Shown: one piece after another, positions 1-6,462 of the stretch
How positions within the stretch are numbered: the stretch's first letter is position 1
How the letters are laid out: each line of letters starts with the position of its first letter
From: JAGNNV01 sp031392925
Lineage (GTDB): Bacteria; Acidobacteriota; Vicinamibacteria; Fen-336; JAGNNV01
Assembly: GCA_031392925.1 (NCBI GenBank)
Contig: JANMVV010000048.1
Location: forward strand, 1 to 11,374
Length of the DNA stretch: 11,374 nt
Reading direction: 5' to 3'
The notes under the pieces: model-generated
The model's database searches: none
Seen by the model: only the letters and a program-made list of their open reading frames with translations
What the model was told of the DNA's origin: nothing
Made by a program: the position numbers and the translations under genes

Positions 1-1587
1 CTCGCGTCGAGCGTGAACCTCGCGGCCTCGTTGCTCGCGCGTTCGGCTGGACGCCGCGAAGAGTACGCGGTGCGGCTCGCTCTGGGTGGAGGCCAGCGCG
101 CGATCGCCCGCCACGCCATCCTGGAGGGACTCATGCTGTCCCTCATGGGCGGCGCCCTGGGGGCGCTGCTCGCCACCATCGCCCGCGCGAGCCTGTTGTC
201 GATGGTGGCTGACACCGTTCCGCGGGCCTGGGCGATTTCCCTGGATACGCAGGTTCTCGCCTTCTCGGTTCTGGTCTCACTGATGGCGGGCGTGCTCATG
301 GCGGCACTTCCGGCCTGGCAGGTGGTGCGCGGGGATCTGGCGCCGTATCTTCGAAACGCCGGGCGCAGCGGTGCTCCGGCGGCGACGCGTCGCCTCATGG
401 ACGGCGTCGTCGGATTCGAAGTCGCTCTTTCCGTCCTGCTGCTCGTCGGCGCGGGCCTGCTGCTCCGCACCTTCGGGCGTCTGCAGTCCGTGCCGCTCGG
501 GTTCAATCCGGATCGAATTCAGATGGCGCAGATCACGCTGCCCGAGTCCCGGTATCTCGACCGGATCCCGGAACAGGTCGCGGCGTTTCGTCAGGTGCTC
601 GACCACGTCGCGGCCGCGAATGGGATCGAGAGCGCGTCGTACGTCCTGACTCCGCCGCTCGATCCTCGCGGAGGAGCGGGGGGCAGGGTCGTGTTCAGAG
701 TGAAGCCCGAGGCCGAGCCCATCAAGGATCCGGGGGCTCGCGCCCGGATGGTGATGGGCGACTACTTCGCGACCATCGAGACGCCGATCGTTCAGGGGCG
801 CCGGTTCACACCCGGAGATCGCGAGGGGACCGCGCCCGTCGCCATCGTCAACGAGCGCTTCGCGCGCGAGTTCTGGCCGAACTCCAGTCCCCTCGGCGCC
901 GAGGTCGCGTGGAGGGGCTGGAGCAAGGGCCCCGAGGTCTGGATGACCATCGTCGGCGTCGCGAAGGACTTGAAGGGCGCAACCCTTCAGGGCCCCGACG
1001 ACCGCACCCTCTATGCGCCTTATGCCCAGCACATCGCGGGCTGGCAGCGCTGGGGCTCCATCGTGGCCCGGACCCGGATGACCCAGGCCGCCTTCGGCGA
1101 CGTGGTGAAGGAAGGCTTGCGCCTTGCCGATCCGACCGTGCCCCTCGGCCGTCTCGAGACGCTTGAATCGCGGCGAGACGCCATGCTCGGGCCCCAGCGC
1201 CTGAACGCGGTGGTGATCGGCCTGTTCGCCTTGATCGCCTTCGTGGTCGCCTTTCAGGGCATCCACGCCATTCTCGCCCGCGCGGTGAGCGACCAACGCC
1301 GTGAGCTCGGGATCCGTCTGGCCCTGGGTGCGAGCCCAGGTTCGCTCCTGACTCTGGTGATGCGACGGGGGGTGCGGCTCACCCTGGTCGGGCTGCTTTT
1401 CGGCGTTCTTGGTTCCATCCTTCTCGGGCGGGGCCTGCAATCCCTCCTCTTCGAGGTCCAGGCCACGGATCCGGCCACGTTCGGCGCGGTGGCGGCGCTG
1501 GTTGGCGCCGCGGCGCTGTGGTCGAGCTACCTGCCGGGCCGGGACGCGGCGCGCACGGAGCCCGCGGTGGCCCTGAGGCAGGAGTGA
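1..1587 (+). CDS. ABC transporter permease, MacB/FtsX type with duplicated layout (ADOP-like), 5'-truncated
   Basis: This is the C-terminal part of an inner-membrane ABC permease; the frame is open to base 1, so the true start lies outside the window. Counting from the GTG at 13, it opens with the cytoplasmic motif preceding the end of a first FtsX domain (R14-REEYAVRLALG). Two membrane segments follow (about 38-56 and 81-101), then a membrane segment at about 130-152 that starts a second unit. A large extracytoplasmic MacB-type domain (about 157-395) and three membrane segments (about 398-421, 456-473, 488-506) complete it. The motif recurs at about 431 (RRELGIRLALGAS), showing the internal duplication typical of acidobacterial duplicated permeases (ADOP). 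Such proteins act in MacB-like export or lipoprotein/envelope transport; the substrate is unknown. An ABC ATPase gene begins 89 bp downstream and is the probable partner. The duplicated type is inferred, since the first half is not visible. Confidence 0.88.
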   Translation, partial: LASSVNLAASLLARSAGRREEYAVRLALGGGQRAIARHAILEGLMLSLMGGALGALLATIARASLLSMVADTVPRAWAISLDTQVLAFSVLVSLMAGVLMAALPAWQVVRGDLAPYLRNAGRSGAPAATRRLMDGVVGFEVALSVLLLVGAGLLLRTFGRLQSVPLGFNPDRIQMAQITLPESRYLDRIPEQVAAFRQVLDHVAAANGIESASYVLTPPLDPRGGAGGRVVFRVKPEAEPIKDPGARARMVMGDYFATIETPIVQGRRFTPGDREGTAPVAIVNERFAREFWPNSSPLGAEVAWRGWSKGPEVWMTIVGVAKDLKGATLQGPDDRTLYAPYAQHIAGWQRWGSIVARTRMTQAAFGDVVKEGLRLADPTVPLGRLETLESRRDAMLGPQRLNAVVIGLFALIAFVVAFQGIHAILARAVSDQRRELGIRLALGASPGSLLTLVMRRGVRLTLVGLLFGVLGSILLGRGLQSLLFEVQATDPATFGAVAALVGAAALWSSYLPGRDAARTEPAVALRQE

Positions 1588-1676
1588 AATGGGTATCGTC
1601 GGGCCGTAATTCAATCTCCGGCCCCGAGGCCTGAGCATCACGAACACCTGCACATCGAAAGAACAGAACAAGATCC

Positions 1677-2345
1677 ATGATCGAACTACGGAATCTCGAA
1701 AAGTCGTACCCGCTGGCCGCCGGGAGGGTGTATGTCCTGCGGAACATCAGCCTCACCATCGCGGAAGGCGAATTCGTATCGATCATGGGGCCGTCGGGAG
1801 CGGGAAAGTCGACCCTCCTTCACATCCTGGGCATGCACGACGGCGACTTCACCGGCGAGTACGAGTTTCGGGCCGAGATCGTGAACAAGCTCAAACCGCG
1901 CGACCGGCAGGAACTGCAGAAGAGGAACATCGGCTTCGTGTTCCAGAGCTTCCATCTGCTTGACGACCTGACCGTGTACGAGAACCTCGAACTGCCGCTG
2001 TCCTATCGAGACCTCAAGAAGGCGGAACGGCAGGGGATCGTCGCCGATGTCCTCGACAAGTTCAACATCGTGGGGAAGAAGGATCTTTATCCCGCGCAGC
2101 TCTCAGGAGGACAACAGCAGCTCGTCGGAGTGGCGCGCGCGATCGTGGCCAAGCCCAAGCTCATCCTCGCCGACGAGCCAACCGGAAACCTGCACTCCGA
2201 TCAGGGCCGCGAAATCATGGAGCTGTTCAAAAAGCTCAACGAAGAAGGCGCCACCATCATCCAGGTGACGCACTCGGAGACGAACGCGACGTACGGGAAC
2301 CGGGTCATCCGCCTCAAGGACGGATGGCTCGCGTCCGCGAGCTAG
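1677..2345 (+). CDS. ABC transporter ATP-binding protein, MacB/LolD type
   Basis: This is the cytoplasmic ATPase that would power the permease encoded just upstream. At 222 residues it has the usual length for a LolD/MacB-type single-domain ATPase. Visible motifs are Walker A GPSGAGKST (38-46), the Q-loop glutamine in FVFQ (Q90), the ABC signature LSGGQQQ (142-148), Walker B LILADEP with catalytic E167, and the switch histidine in QVTHS (H199). The ATP site therefore looks intact. The residue after the signature is Leu149, where the better-known members have Arg (QQQR). The ATG at 1677 gives a normal N-terminus (MIELRNLEKSY), but I see no strong Shine-Dalgarno sequence ahead of it. The regulator gene follows 25 bp after the stop, which suggests one operon running permease, ATPase, regulator, kinase. 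The family assignment is secure; the transported substrate cannot be told. Confidence 0.95.
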   Translation: MIELRNLEKSYPLAAGRVYVLRNISLTIAEGEFVSIMGPSGAGKSTLLHILGMHDGDFTGEYEFRAEIVNKLKPRDRQELQKRNIGFVFQSFHLLDDLTVYENLELPLSYRDLKKAERQGIVADVLDKFNIVGKKDLYPAQLSGGQQQLVGVARAIVAKPKLILADEPTGNLHSDQGREIMELFKKLNEEGATIIQVTHSETNATYGNRVIRLKDGWLASAS

Positions 2346-2354
2346 CCCGCCTCA

Positions 2355-2360
2355 TATACT
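2355..2360 (+). promoter_or_regulatory. possible -10 element ahead of the response regulator
   Basis: TATACT matches the sigma-70 -10 consensus at five of six bases and ends 10 bases before the GTG start at 2371. No convincing -35 is seen at the usual distance, where the DNA still lies inside the ATPase gene. If used, it would give a nearly leaderless regulator transcript, which would fit the lack of a Shine-Dalgarno sequence there. It may equally be chance, with the gene simply read from the upstream operon. Confidence 0.22.
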
Positions 2361-2370
2361 CGATGGTTCT

Positions 2371-3732
2371 GTGACTTCACCTCCACGCATTCTGGTCGCC
2401 GACGATCAGCAGGACGTCCTTGAAGCCCTGCGCCTTCTCCTGAAGTCGGAAGGCTTCACCATGGAGACCGCCGGCTCTCCGGCCGCGGCCTGGGCCGCGC
2501 TCGAAGGCCGCGAGTTCGATGTCGCGCTGATCGACTTGAACTACACCCGCGACACCACGTCGGGTCGCGAGGGCATGGACCTGCTGGCCCGCATACGCGA
2601 GCTCGACGAGACGCTTCCGGTGGTGGTCATGACCGCGTGGGCGAGCGTCAGCCTCGCGGTCGAGGCCATGCGCAACGGCGCCCGCGATTTCGTGAGCAAG
2701 CCGTGGGAGAACGCGCGTCTCATCGCCATCCTCCGCACCCAGGCCGAATTGTCGAAGGCGCTGCGCCACGGTCGCAGGCTCGAGAGCGAGAATCGCGCGC
2801 TGCGCGGCGAGGCGAAGCTCGAGGTCATCGCGGAATCGCCAAGCATGAAGAAGGTGATGGACATGGTCCGCCGCGTCGGGCCGTCCGACGCGAACGTGCT
2901 CCTCCTCGGGGAAAACGGGTCCGGAAAGGGAACCGTGGCCCAGGCTCTCCACGCGGTGTCGAATCGGAGGAGCAAGGCTCTGGTCACCGTGAATGTGGGC
3001 GGCCTCTCGGAAGGTGTTTTCGAAAGCGAACTTTTCGGACACGTGCGCGGCGCTTTTACCGATGCCCGGGCCGATCGAGTGGGCCGATTCGAACTCGCGG
3101 ACGGCGGCACGCTGTTCCTCGATGAGATCGCAAATGTGACCTCAGGGCTGCAGTCGAAGCTCCTCCGCGTGGTGGAAACCGGCGAGTTCGAACCGGTGGG
3201 ATCGTCGCGAACCCGAAAGGCGAATGTCCGGATCATCTCGGCCACCAACGCCGATCTCGACGCCGAGGTGGCGGCCAGTCGGTTCCGCCAGGATCTTCAG
3301 TTCCGTCTCAACACCATCGAGATTCGCATTCCGCCCTTGCGCGACCGCCGCGAGGACATCCCCGCACTTGCCTCCTACTTCCTCTCCGCGCATGCCGCCC
3401 GCTATCGCAAGAAAGTAACCGGCTTCGATGCCGCCGCGACCCAGGCCCTCCTCGACCACGCCTGGCCGGGAAACGTGCGGGAACTCGATCACGCGGTCGA
3501 ACGCGCGGTGCTCCTGTGCGCGGGGGAGCGCATCGGTGCGACCGACCTCGCTCTGCGGGTGTCCGGCGAACCCCGCGGCGGCCGGCTGGAGGACATGAGC
3601 CTCGATGAAGTCGAGGCCTTCCTGATCAAGAAGACGCTGAGCCGCTTCGAGGGAAATGTCACCCGGGCCGCCGATGCCCTCGGCCTCTCGCGCAGCGCGC
3701 TCTATCGCCGAATCGAGCGGCACGGGCTCTGA
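2371..3732 (+). CDS. sigma-54-dependent response regulator, NtrC family
   Basis: This is a cytoplasmic transcription activator of 453 residues with the classic three-domain layout. The receiver (about 5-120) has the acidic pair D11/D12, phospho-acceptor D55, T88 and K110, so it should accept phosphate. The AAA+ domain (about 150-385) has Walker A GENGSGKGT (180-188), the sigma-54 contact loop GAFTDA (227-232, against the usual GAFTGA) and Walker B GGTLFLDE (245-252). The C-terminus (about 412-453) is a Fis-type helix-turn-helix ending ALYRRIERHGL. The GTG at 2371 is chosen because the receiver begins at once (PRILVADD) and a nearby ATG at 2363 is followed by a stop. The partner kinase gene starts 67 bp downstream. 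By context it probably activates the ABC transporter genes from a -24/-12 promoter left of the window; I found no good -24/-12 site inside it. The family call is secure; the target is inferred. Confidence 0.96.
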   Translation: MTSPPRILVADDQQDVLEALRLLLKSEGFTMETAGSPAAAWAALEGREFDVALIDLNYTRDTTSGREGMDLLARIRELDETLPVVVMTAWASVSLAVEAMRNGARDFVSKPWENARLIAILRTQAELSKALRHGRRLESENRALRGEAKLEVIAESPSMKKVMDMVRRVGPSDANVLLLGENGSGKGTVAQALHAVSNRRSKALVTVNVGGLSEGVFESELFGHVRGAFTDARADRVGRFELADGGTLFLDEIANVTSGLQSKLLRVVETGEFEPVGSSRTRKANVRIISATNADLDAEVAASRFRQDLQFRLNTIEIRIPPLRDRREDIPALASYFLSAHAARYRKKVTGFDAAATQALLDHAWPGNVRELDHAVERAVLLCAGERIGATDLALRVSGEPRGGRLEDMSLDEVEAFLIKKTLSRFEGNVTRAADALGLSRSALYRRIERHGL

Positions 3733-3799
3733 TCTGATCGCCTCGGCGCCTCGGGCAGGCTGGCCGCCGCGGCGTCGCGGTACCATGCGCGGATAGCGG

Positions 3800-5128
3800 A
3801 TGCCCCGACGCTCTCTCTCGCTTGACCGTCGCGTCTTTCTCTTCGCTTTTCTCGCCGGCCTCCCGGGATGCTTGTTCCTGCTCGGCTGGCTGTGGGGAAG
3901 GCCGCACGACACCGAACTGCGCTGGACGCTCTCGATCCTGATCCTGGGAGTCTGGATCAGCCTCGCCCGCGCCGCCCAGATGACCGTGGTCCGGCCGATG
4001 CAGACAGTGTCGAACCTTCTGGCCGCGCTTCGCGAGGAGGACTTCTCGTTTCGCGCGCGCGGCCGAGGCGGGGAAGACGCTCTCTCGCAAGTCCTCTACG
4101 AGGTGAACAGTCTTGCGGAGACCCTCAAGTTCCAGCGCCTGGGAGCGCTCGAGGCCACCGGACTCCTGCGCAGCGTCATGGCGGAGATAGACGTCGCGGT
4201 CTTCGCGTTCGACGAAGGCGAGCAGCTTCGGCTGGTGAACCGCGCGGGAGAGGGCTTGCTGGGCTTCGCGGCGGAGCGCGCGCTCGGACGGACCGCGACC
4301 GATCTAGGCCTCGGTGAAGCGCTACGCGGAGAAGCGCCCCGGGTCATGGACGCGGGCTTCGCGGGCCGGCCCGGCCGGTTCGAAGTACGGCGGTCTCTCT
4401 TCCGGCAGGGCGGGCGGCCGCACCATCTGCTGGTCCTGACCAACGTGAGCCGAGCCCTGCGTGATGAGGAGAGACAGGCCTGGCAGCGGCTCATTCGCGT
4501 CATCGGGCACGAGCTCAACAATTCACTGGCGCCCATCCAATCGATCGCGGGCAGCCTCGAAACGCTGCTGTCACGCACGCCGCGGCCATCCGATTTCGAT
4601 GATGATCTGCGCCGCGGGCTCGCGGTGATCGCCTCGCGCTCGGAGGCGCTCGCGCGCTTCACCGAGGCCTATGCGCGCCTCGCGAGGCTCCCTGCGCCCT
4701 CGCTCACCCCCGTCGATGTCGCCGACCTGATCCGTCGCGTGACTGTCCTCGAATCGAGGCACGGCGTGGTGGTGGAGCCGGGGCCCGCGCTGAGCCTGGT
4801 CGCGGACGCGACGCAACTCGAACAGGCGCTCATCAACCTGATCCGCAACGGGGTCGAAGCGGCGCAGGAGCAAGGCGGCGGGGTGAGAGTGAGCTGGCGC
4901 GTGTTCAAAGGCGCCTTGGAGATCCTGGTCGAGGACGAGGGGCCCGGCCTGCCCACGACTTCGAATCTCTTCGTTCCCTTCTTCTCCACGAAGCCCGGCG
5001 GTTCCGGCATCGGCCTGGTGCTCACCCGACAGATTGCGGAGGGCCACGGTGGCTCGCTCACCCTCGAGAACCGCACGGATCGTTCCGGAGCCTGCGCCCG
5101 GCTGCGCATTCCGCTGCCGAAGCGCTAG
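3800..5128 (+). CDS. membrane sensor histidine kinase, NtrY-like
   Basis: This is the likely phosphodonor for the adjacent sigma-54 regulator. Of its 442 residues, two hydrophobic segments (about 12-32 and 42-58) are joined by only about nine polar residues (33-41), so there is no extracytoplasmic sensor domain. A HAMP-like linker follows (about 61-110), then a PAS-like region (about 119-220). The dimerization/phosphotransfer helix has the NtrY-style motif GHELNNSLAP with H237 as phospho-acceptor. The ATPase domain shows the N-box LINLIRNGVEAA (N346, N350), the G1 box DEGPGLP (379-385) and the F/G2 region FFSTKPGGSGIGL (394-406). All catalytic elements look intact. The ATG at 3800 begins directly before the first membrane helix; only a weak purine stretch precedes it. 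The gene ends 7 bp from the convergent MFS gene. The signal is unknown; the short loop suggests sensing within the membrane, through the transporter or by the PAS domain. Confidence 0.95.
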   Translation: MPRRSLSLDRRVFLFAFLAGLPGCLFLLGWLWGRPHDTELRWTLSILILGVWISLARAAQMTVVRPMQTVSNLLAALREEDFSFRARGRGGEDALSQVLYEVNSLAETLKFQRLGALEATGLLRSVMAEIDVAVFAFDEGEQLRLVNRAGEGLLGFAAERALGRTATDLGLGEALRGEAPRVMDAGFAGRPGRFEVRRSLFRQGGRPHHLLVLTNVSRALRDEERQAWQRLIRVIGHELNNSLAPIQSIAGSLETLLSRTPRPSDFDDDLRRGLAVIASRSEALARFTEAYARLARLPAPSLTPVDVADLIRRVTVLESRHGVVVEPGPALSLVADATQLEQALINLIRNGVEAAQEQGGGVRVSWRVFKGALEILVEDEGPGLPTTSNLFVPFFSTKPGGSGIGLVLTRQIAEGHGGSLTLENRTDRSGACARLRIPLPKR

Positions 5129-5135
5129 CCGGGAC

Positions 5136-6362
5136 CTAAGCTTCGACCCGGCACTCGACGCTCGCTTCCGAGAGTTCATCGGGCGGCCCATGACGTCGCG
5201 CGCGGTCCTCTCGGCCGAGCGTGAGCAGCAGGGCGAAGGCGGGGAAGACGCTCGCTCCGAGGAGCGGCCAGAAGACCTGATCCCCCAACCGCGCGCGCAG
5301 GGGGAGAAAGAGGATGGGCGAAGTGGCCTTCGCGAAGGTCCAACTGGACTGGAAGAGGCTGATGTACCTTCCCCGCGAGAGTCGGGGCGCCCAGTCGGCC
5401 ACCGTCGCCGACAGTTGCGGCATCATCACGATCTCGCCCGCGGTCACGAGGAGGATGGCGGTCACGTAGATGGGAAGACCCGGAGGAGCGCCGTTTAGCG
5501 CCACTCCGAAGGCGGCGACGGCGAGGCCCCCCGCGGCCAGGCTCAGGCGCGACGCGGTGGGCAGCCGGGCCGCGACCGGGAGTTCGAACATCGCAACCAG
5601 AAGGCCGTTGAGGCCGACGATGTAGCCGTAGGTCCGGCTCGGGTAGGAGGCGCCTTCGGTCAGGGTGATGGGAAGGACGGTCATCACCGCGAACATCAGA
5701 AAGGGGAAAGCGGAACTGGCGGCCACGAGACGGAGGAAAGGGCGGTCATCGAACGGAGACCCCGCCACTTCGCCTTCGCGCCGCACCGGCCGGGTTTCCG
5801 CGATGAAGAGGAGGATGACGAGGCCATAGGCGAGCGTGCTCAGGCCGTCGCCCCAGAAGAGAAAGCGCCAGTCCCAGTCGACCAGGAACCCGCCGACCAC
5901 CACACCCGCGGCGAAGCCCAGATTGATGGCGAGGCGCAGGCCGGCGAAGCCCACCTTGCGCTGCTCCCGGGGCACGAGATCCGTGACGATGGCGGACGCC
6001 GCGGGTTGAAAGAGATCGGCGAGGAATCCGAATCCAAGGAGGAGCAGAACGAAGGCATGGAGATTCGGGGCGAAGCCGAGGCCCAGGGCGAGAAGACCCG
6101 AACCGAAGAGCGAGAGGAGCATGGTGGAGCGGCGGCCCAGGCGATCGGCGGTCTGCCCGCCCACGAAGATCGAGACCAGCGATCCGAAGCCGTAGGCCGC
6201 CACCGCGAGGCCGGCCTCGATCGGCGACAGCCGGAAGTCGCGCATCAGGACGATGGTGAGGTACGGGACGATGTAGGTCCCGGCCTTGTTGACGAAGGTG
6301 CCGGCGATCAGGATCTGGACGGGCCGGGGAAGGGCGCGCAGCAGGCGCCAGGTTGAGAACAT
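5136..6362 (-). CDS. MFS transporter, DHA1/MdtH-like efflux type
   Basis: This is an inner-membrane secondary transporter of 408 residues, a normal length for a 12-helix MFS protein. The first helix begins at about residue 16 (QILIAGTFVNKAGTYIVPYL). The loop motif A is clear at 68-82 (GGQTADRLGRRSTML), with D73 and the G76-R77-R78 cluster. A glycine-rich stretch at about 141-160 (NLGFAAGVVVGGF) resembles the antiporter motif C of drug/proton antiporters. The frame is open upstream to 6524, but the extra 54 residues are non-hydrophobic, low in family character and overlap the divergent gene, so the ATG at 6360-6362 (MFSTWRLLRALP) is preferred. No Shine-Dalgarno sequence is visible before it. 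The last 25 residues form a charged tail. The substrate is unknown; a small-molecule exporter is the usual guess for this subgroup. Confidence 0.9.
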   Translation of the reverse strand: MFSTWRLLRALPRPVQILIAGTFVNKAGTYIVPYLTIVLMRDFRLSPIEAGLAVAAYGFGSLVSIFVGGQTADRLGRRSTMLLSLFGSGLLALGLGFAPNLHAFVLLLLGFGFLADLFQPAASAIVTDLVPREQRKVGFAGLRLAINLGFAAGVVVGGFLVDWDWRFLFWGDGLSTLAYGLVILLFIAETRPVRREGEVAGSPFDDRPFLRLVAASSAFPFLMFAVMTVLPITLTEGASYPSRTYGYIVGLNGLLVAMFELPVAARLPTASRLSLAAGGLAVAAFGVALNGAPPGLPIYVTAILLVTAGEIVMMPQLSATVADWAPRLSRGRYISLFQSSWTFAKATSPILFLPLRARLGDQVFWPLLGASVFPAFALLLTLGREDRARRHGPPDELSEASVECRVEA

Positions 6363-6462
6363 CGGAGGAGCGAGCCTAGGTGTCGGGGGCGCTTCGTGTC
6401 CATGGGGCACGTTTCGGACCTCGGCTACAATCGTCGCACCGAACTCGAAGCGAAAGACCACC
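6363..6462. promoter_or_regulatory. divergent intergenic region between MFS and cyclic-nucleotide-binding genes
   Basis: This 100-base stretch must hold the promoters of both divergent genes if the chosen starts are right. On the + strand TACAAT at 6426-6431 matches the -10 consensus at five of six bases, 31 bases before the ATG at 6463, but the -35 position (about 6403-6408, TGGGGC) is poor. I see no clear operator palindrome and no convincing minus-strand promoter. Confidence 0.3.

Noticed and set aside
277..1671. 464-codon open frame on the minus strand across the permease gene
   Set aside because: It is antisense to a clear transmembrane permease, has no recognisable domain and is rich in Arg, Pro, Gly and His, as expected of a shadow frame in G+C-rich coding DNA.
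1588..1676. Possible -24/-12 promoter or hairpin between permease and ATPase genes
   Set aside because: GG and GC occur with the right spacing near 1591, but the rest of both elements does not match. The GGCC-CCGA-GGCC hairpin near 1620 has only four pairs and no T-tract.
2363..2365. ATG as an alternative start for the response regulator
   Set aside because: It is in another frame and reaches a stop after three codons; the GTG at 2371 leads directly into the receiver domain.
3142..3912. Minus-strand open frames across the NtrC-type regulator and kinase genes
   Set aside because: They lie antisense to genes with complete catalytic motifs and show no protein family features.
6401..6424. Possible sigma-54 promoter in the divergent region (GGCACG at 6406-6411)
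   Set aside because: The -24-like half is good, but the bases at the -12 position do not give TTGC, so the required second element is missing.
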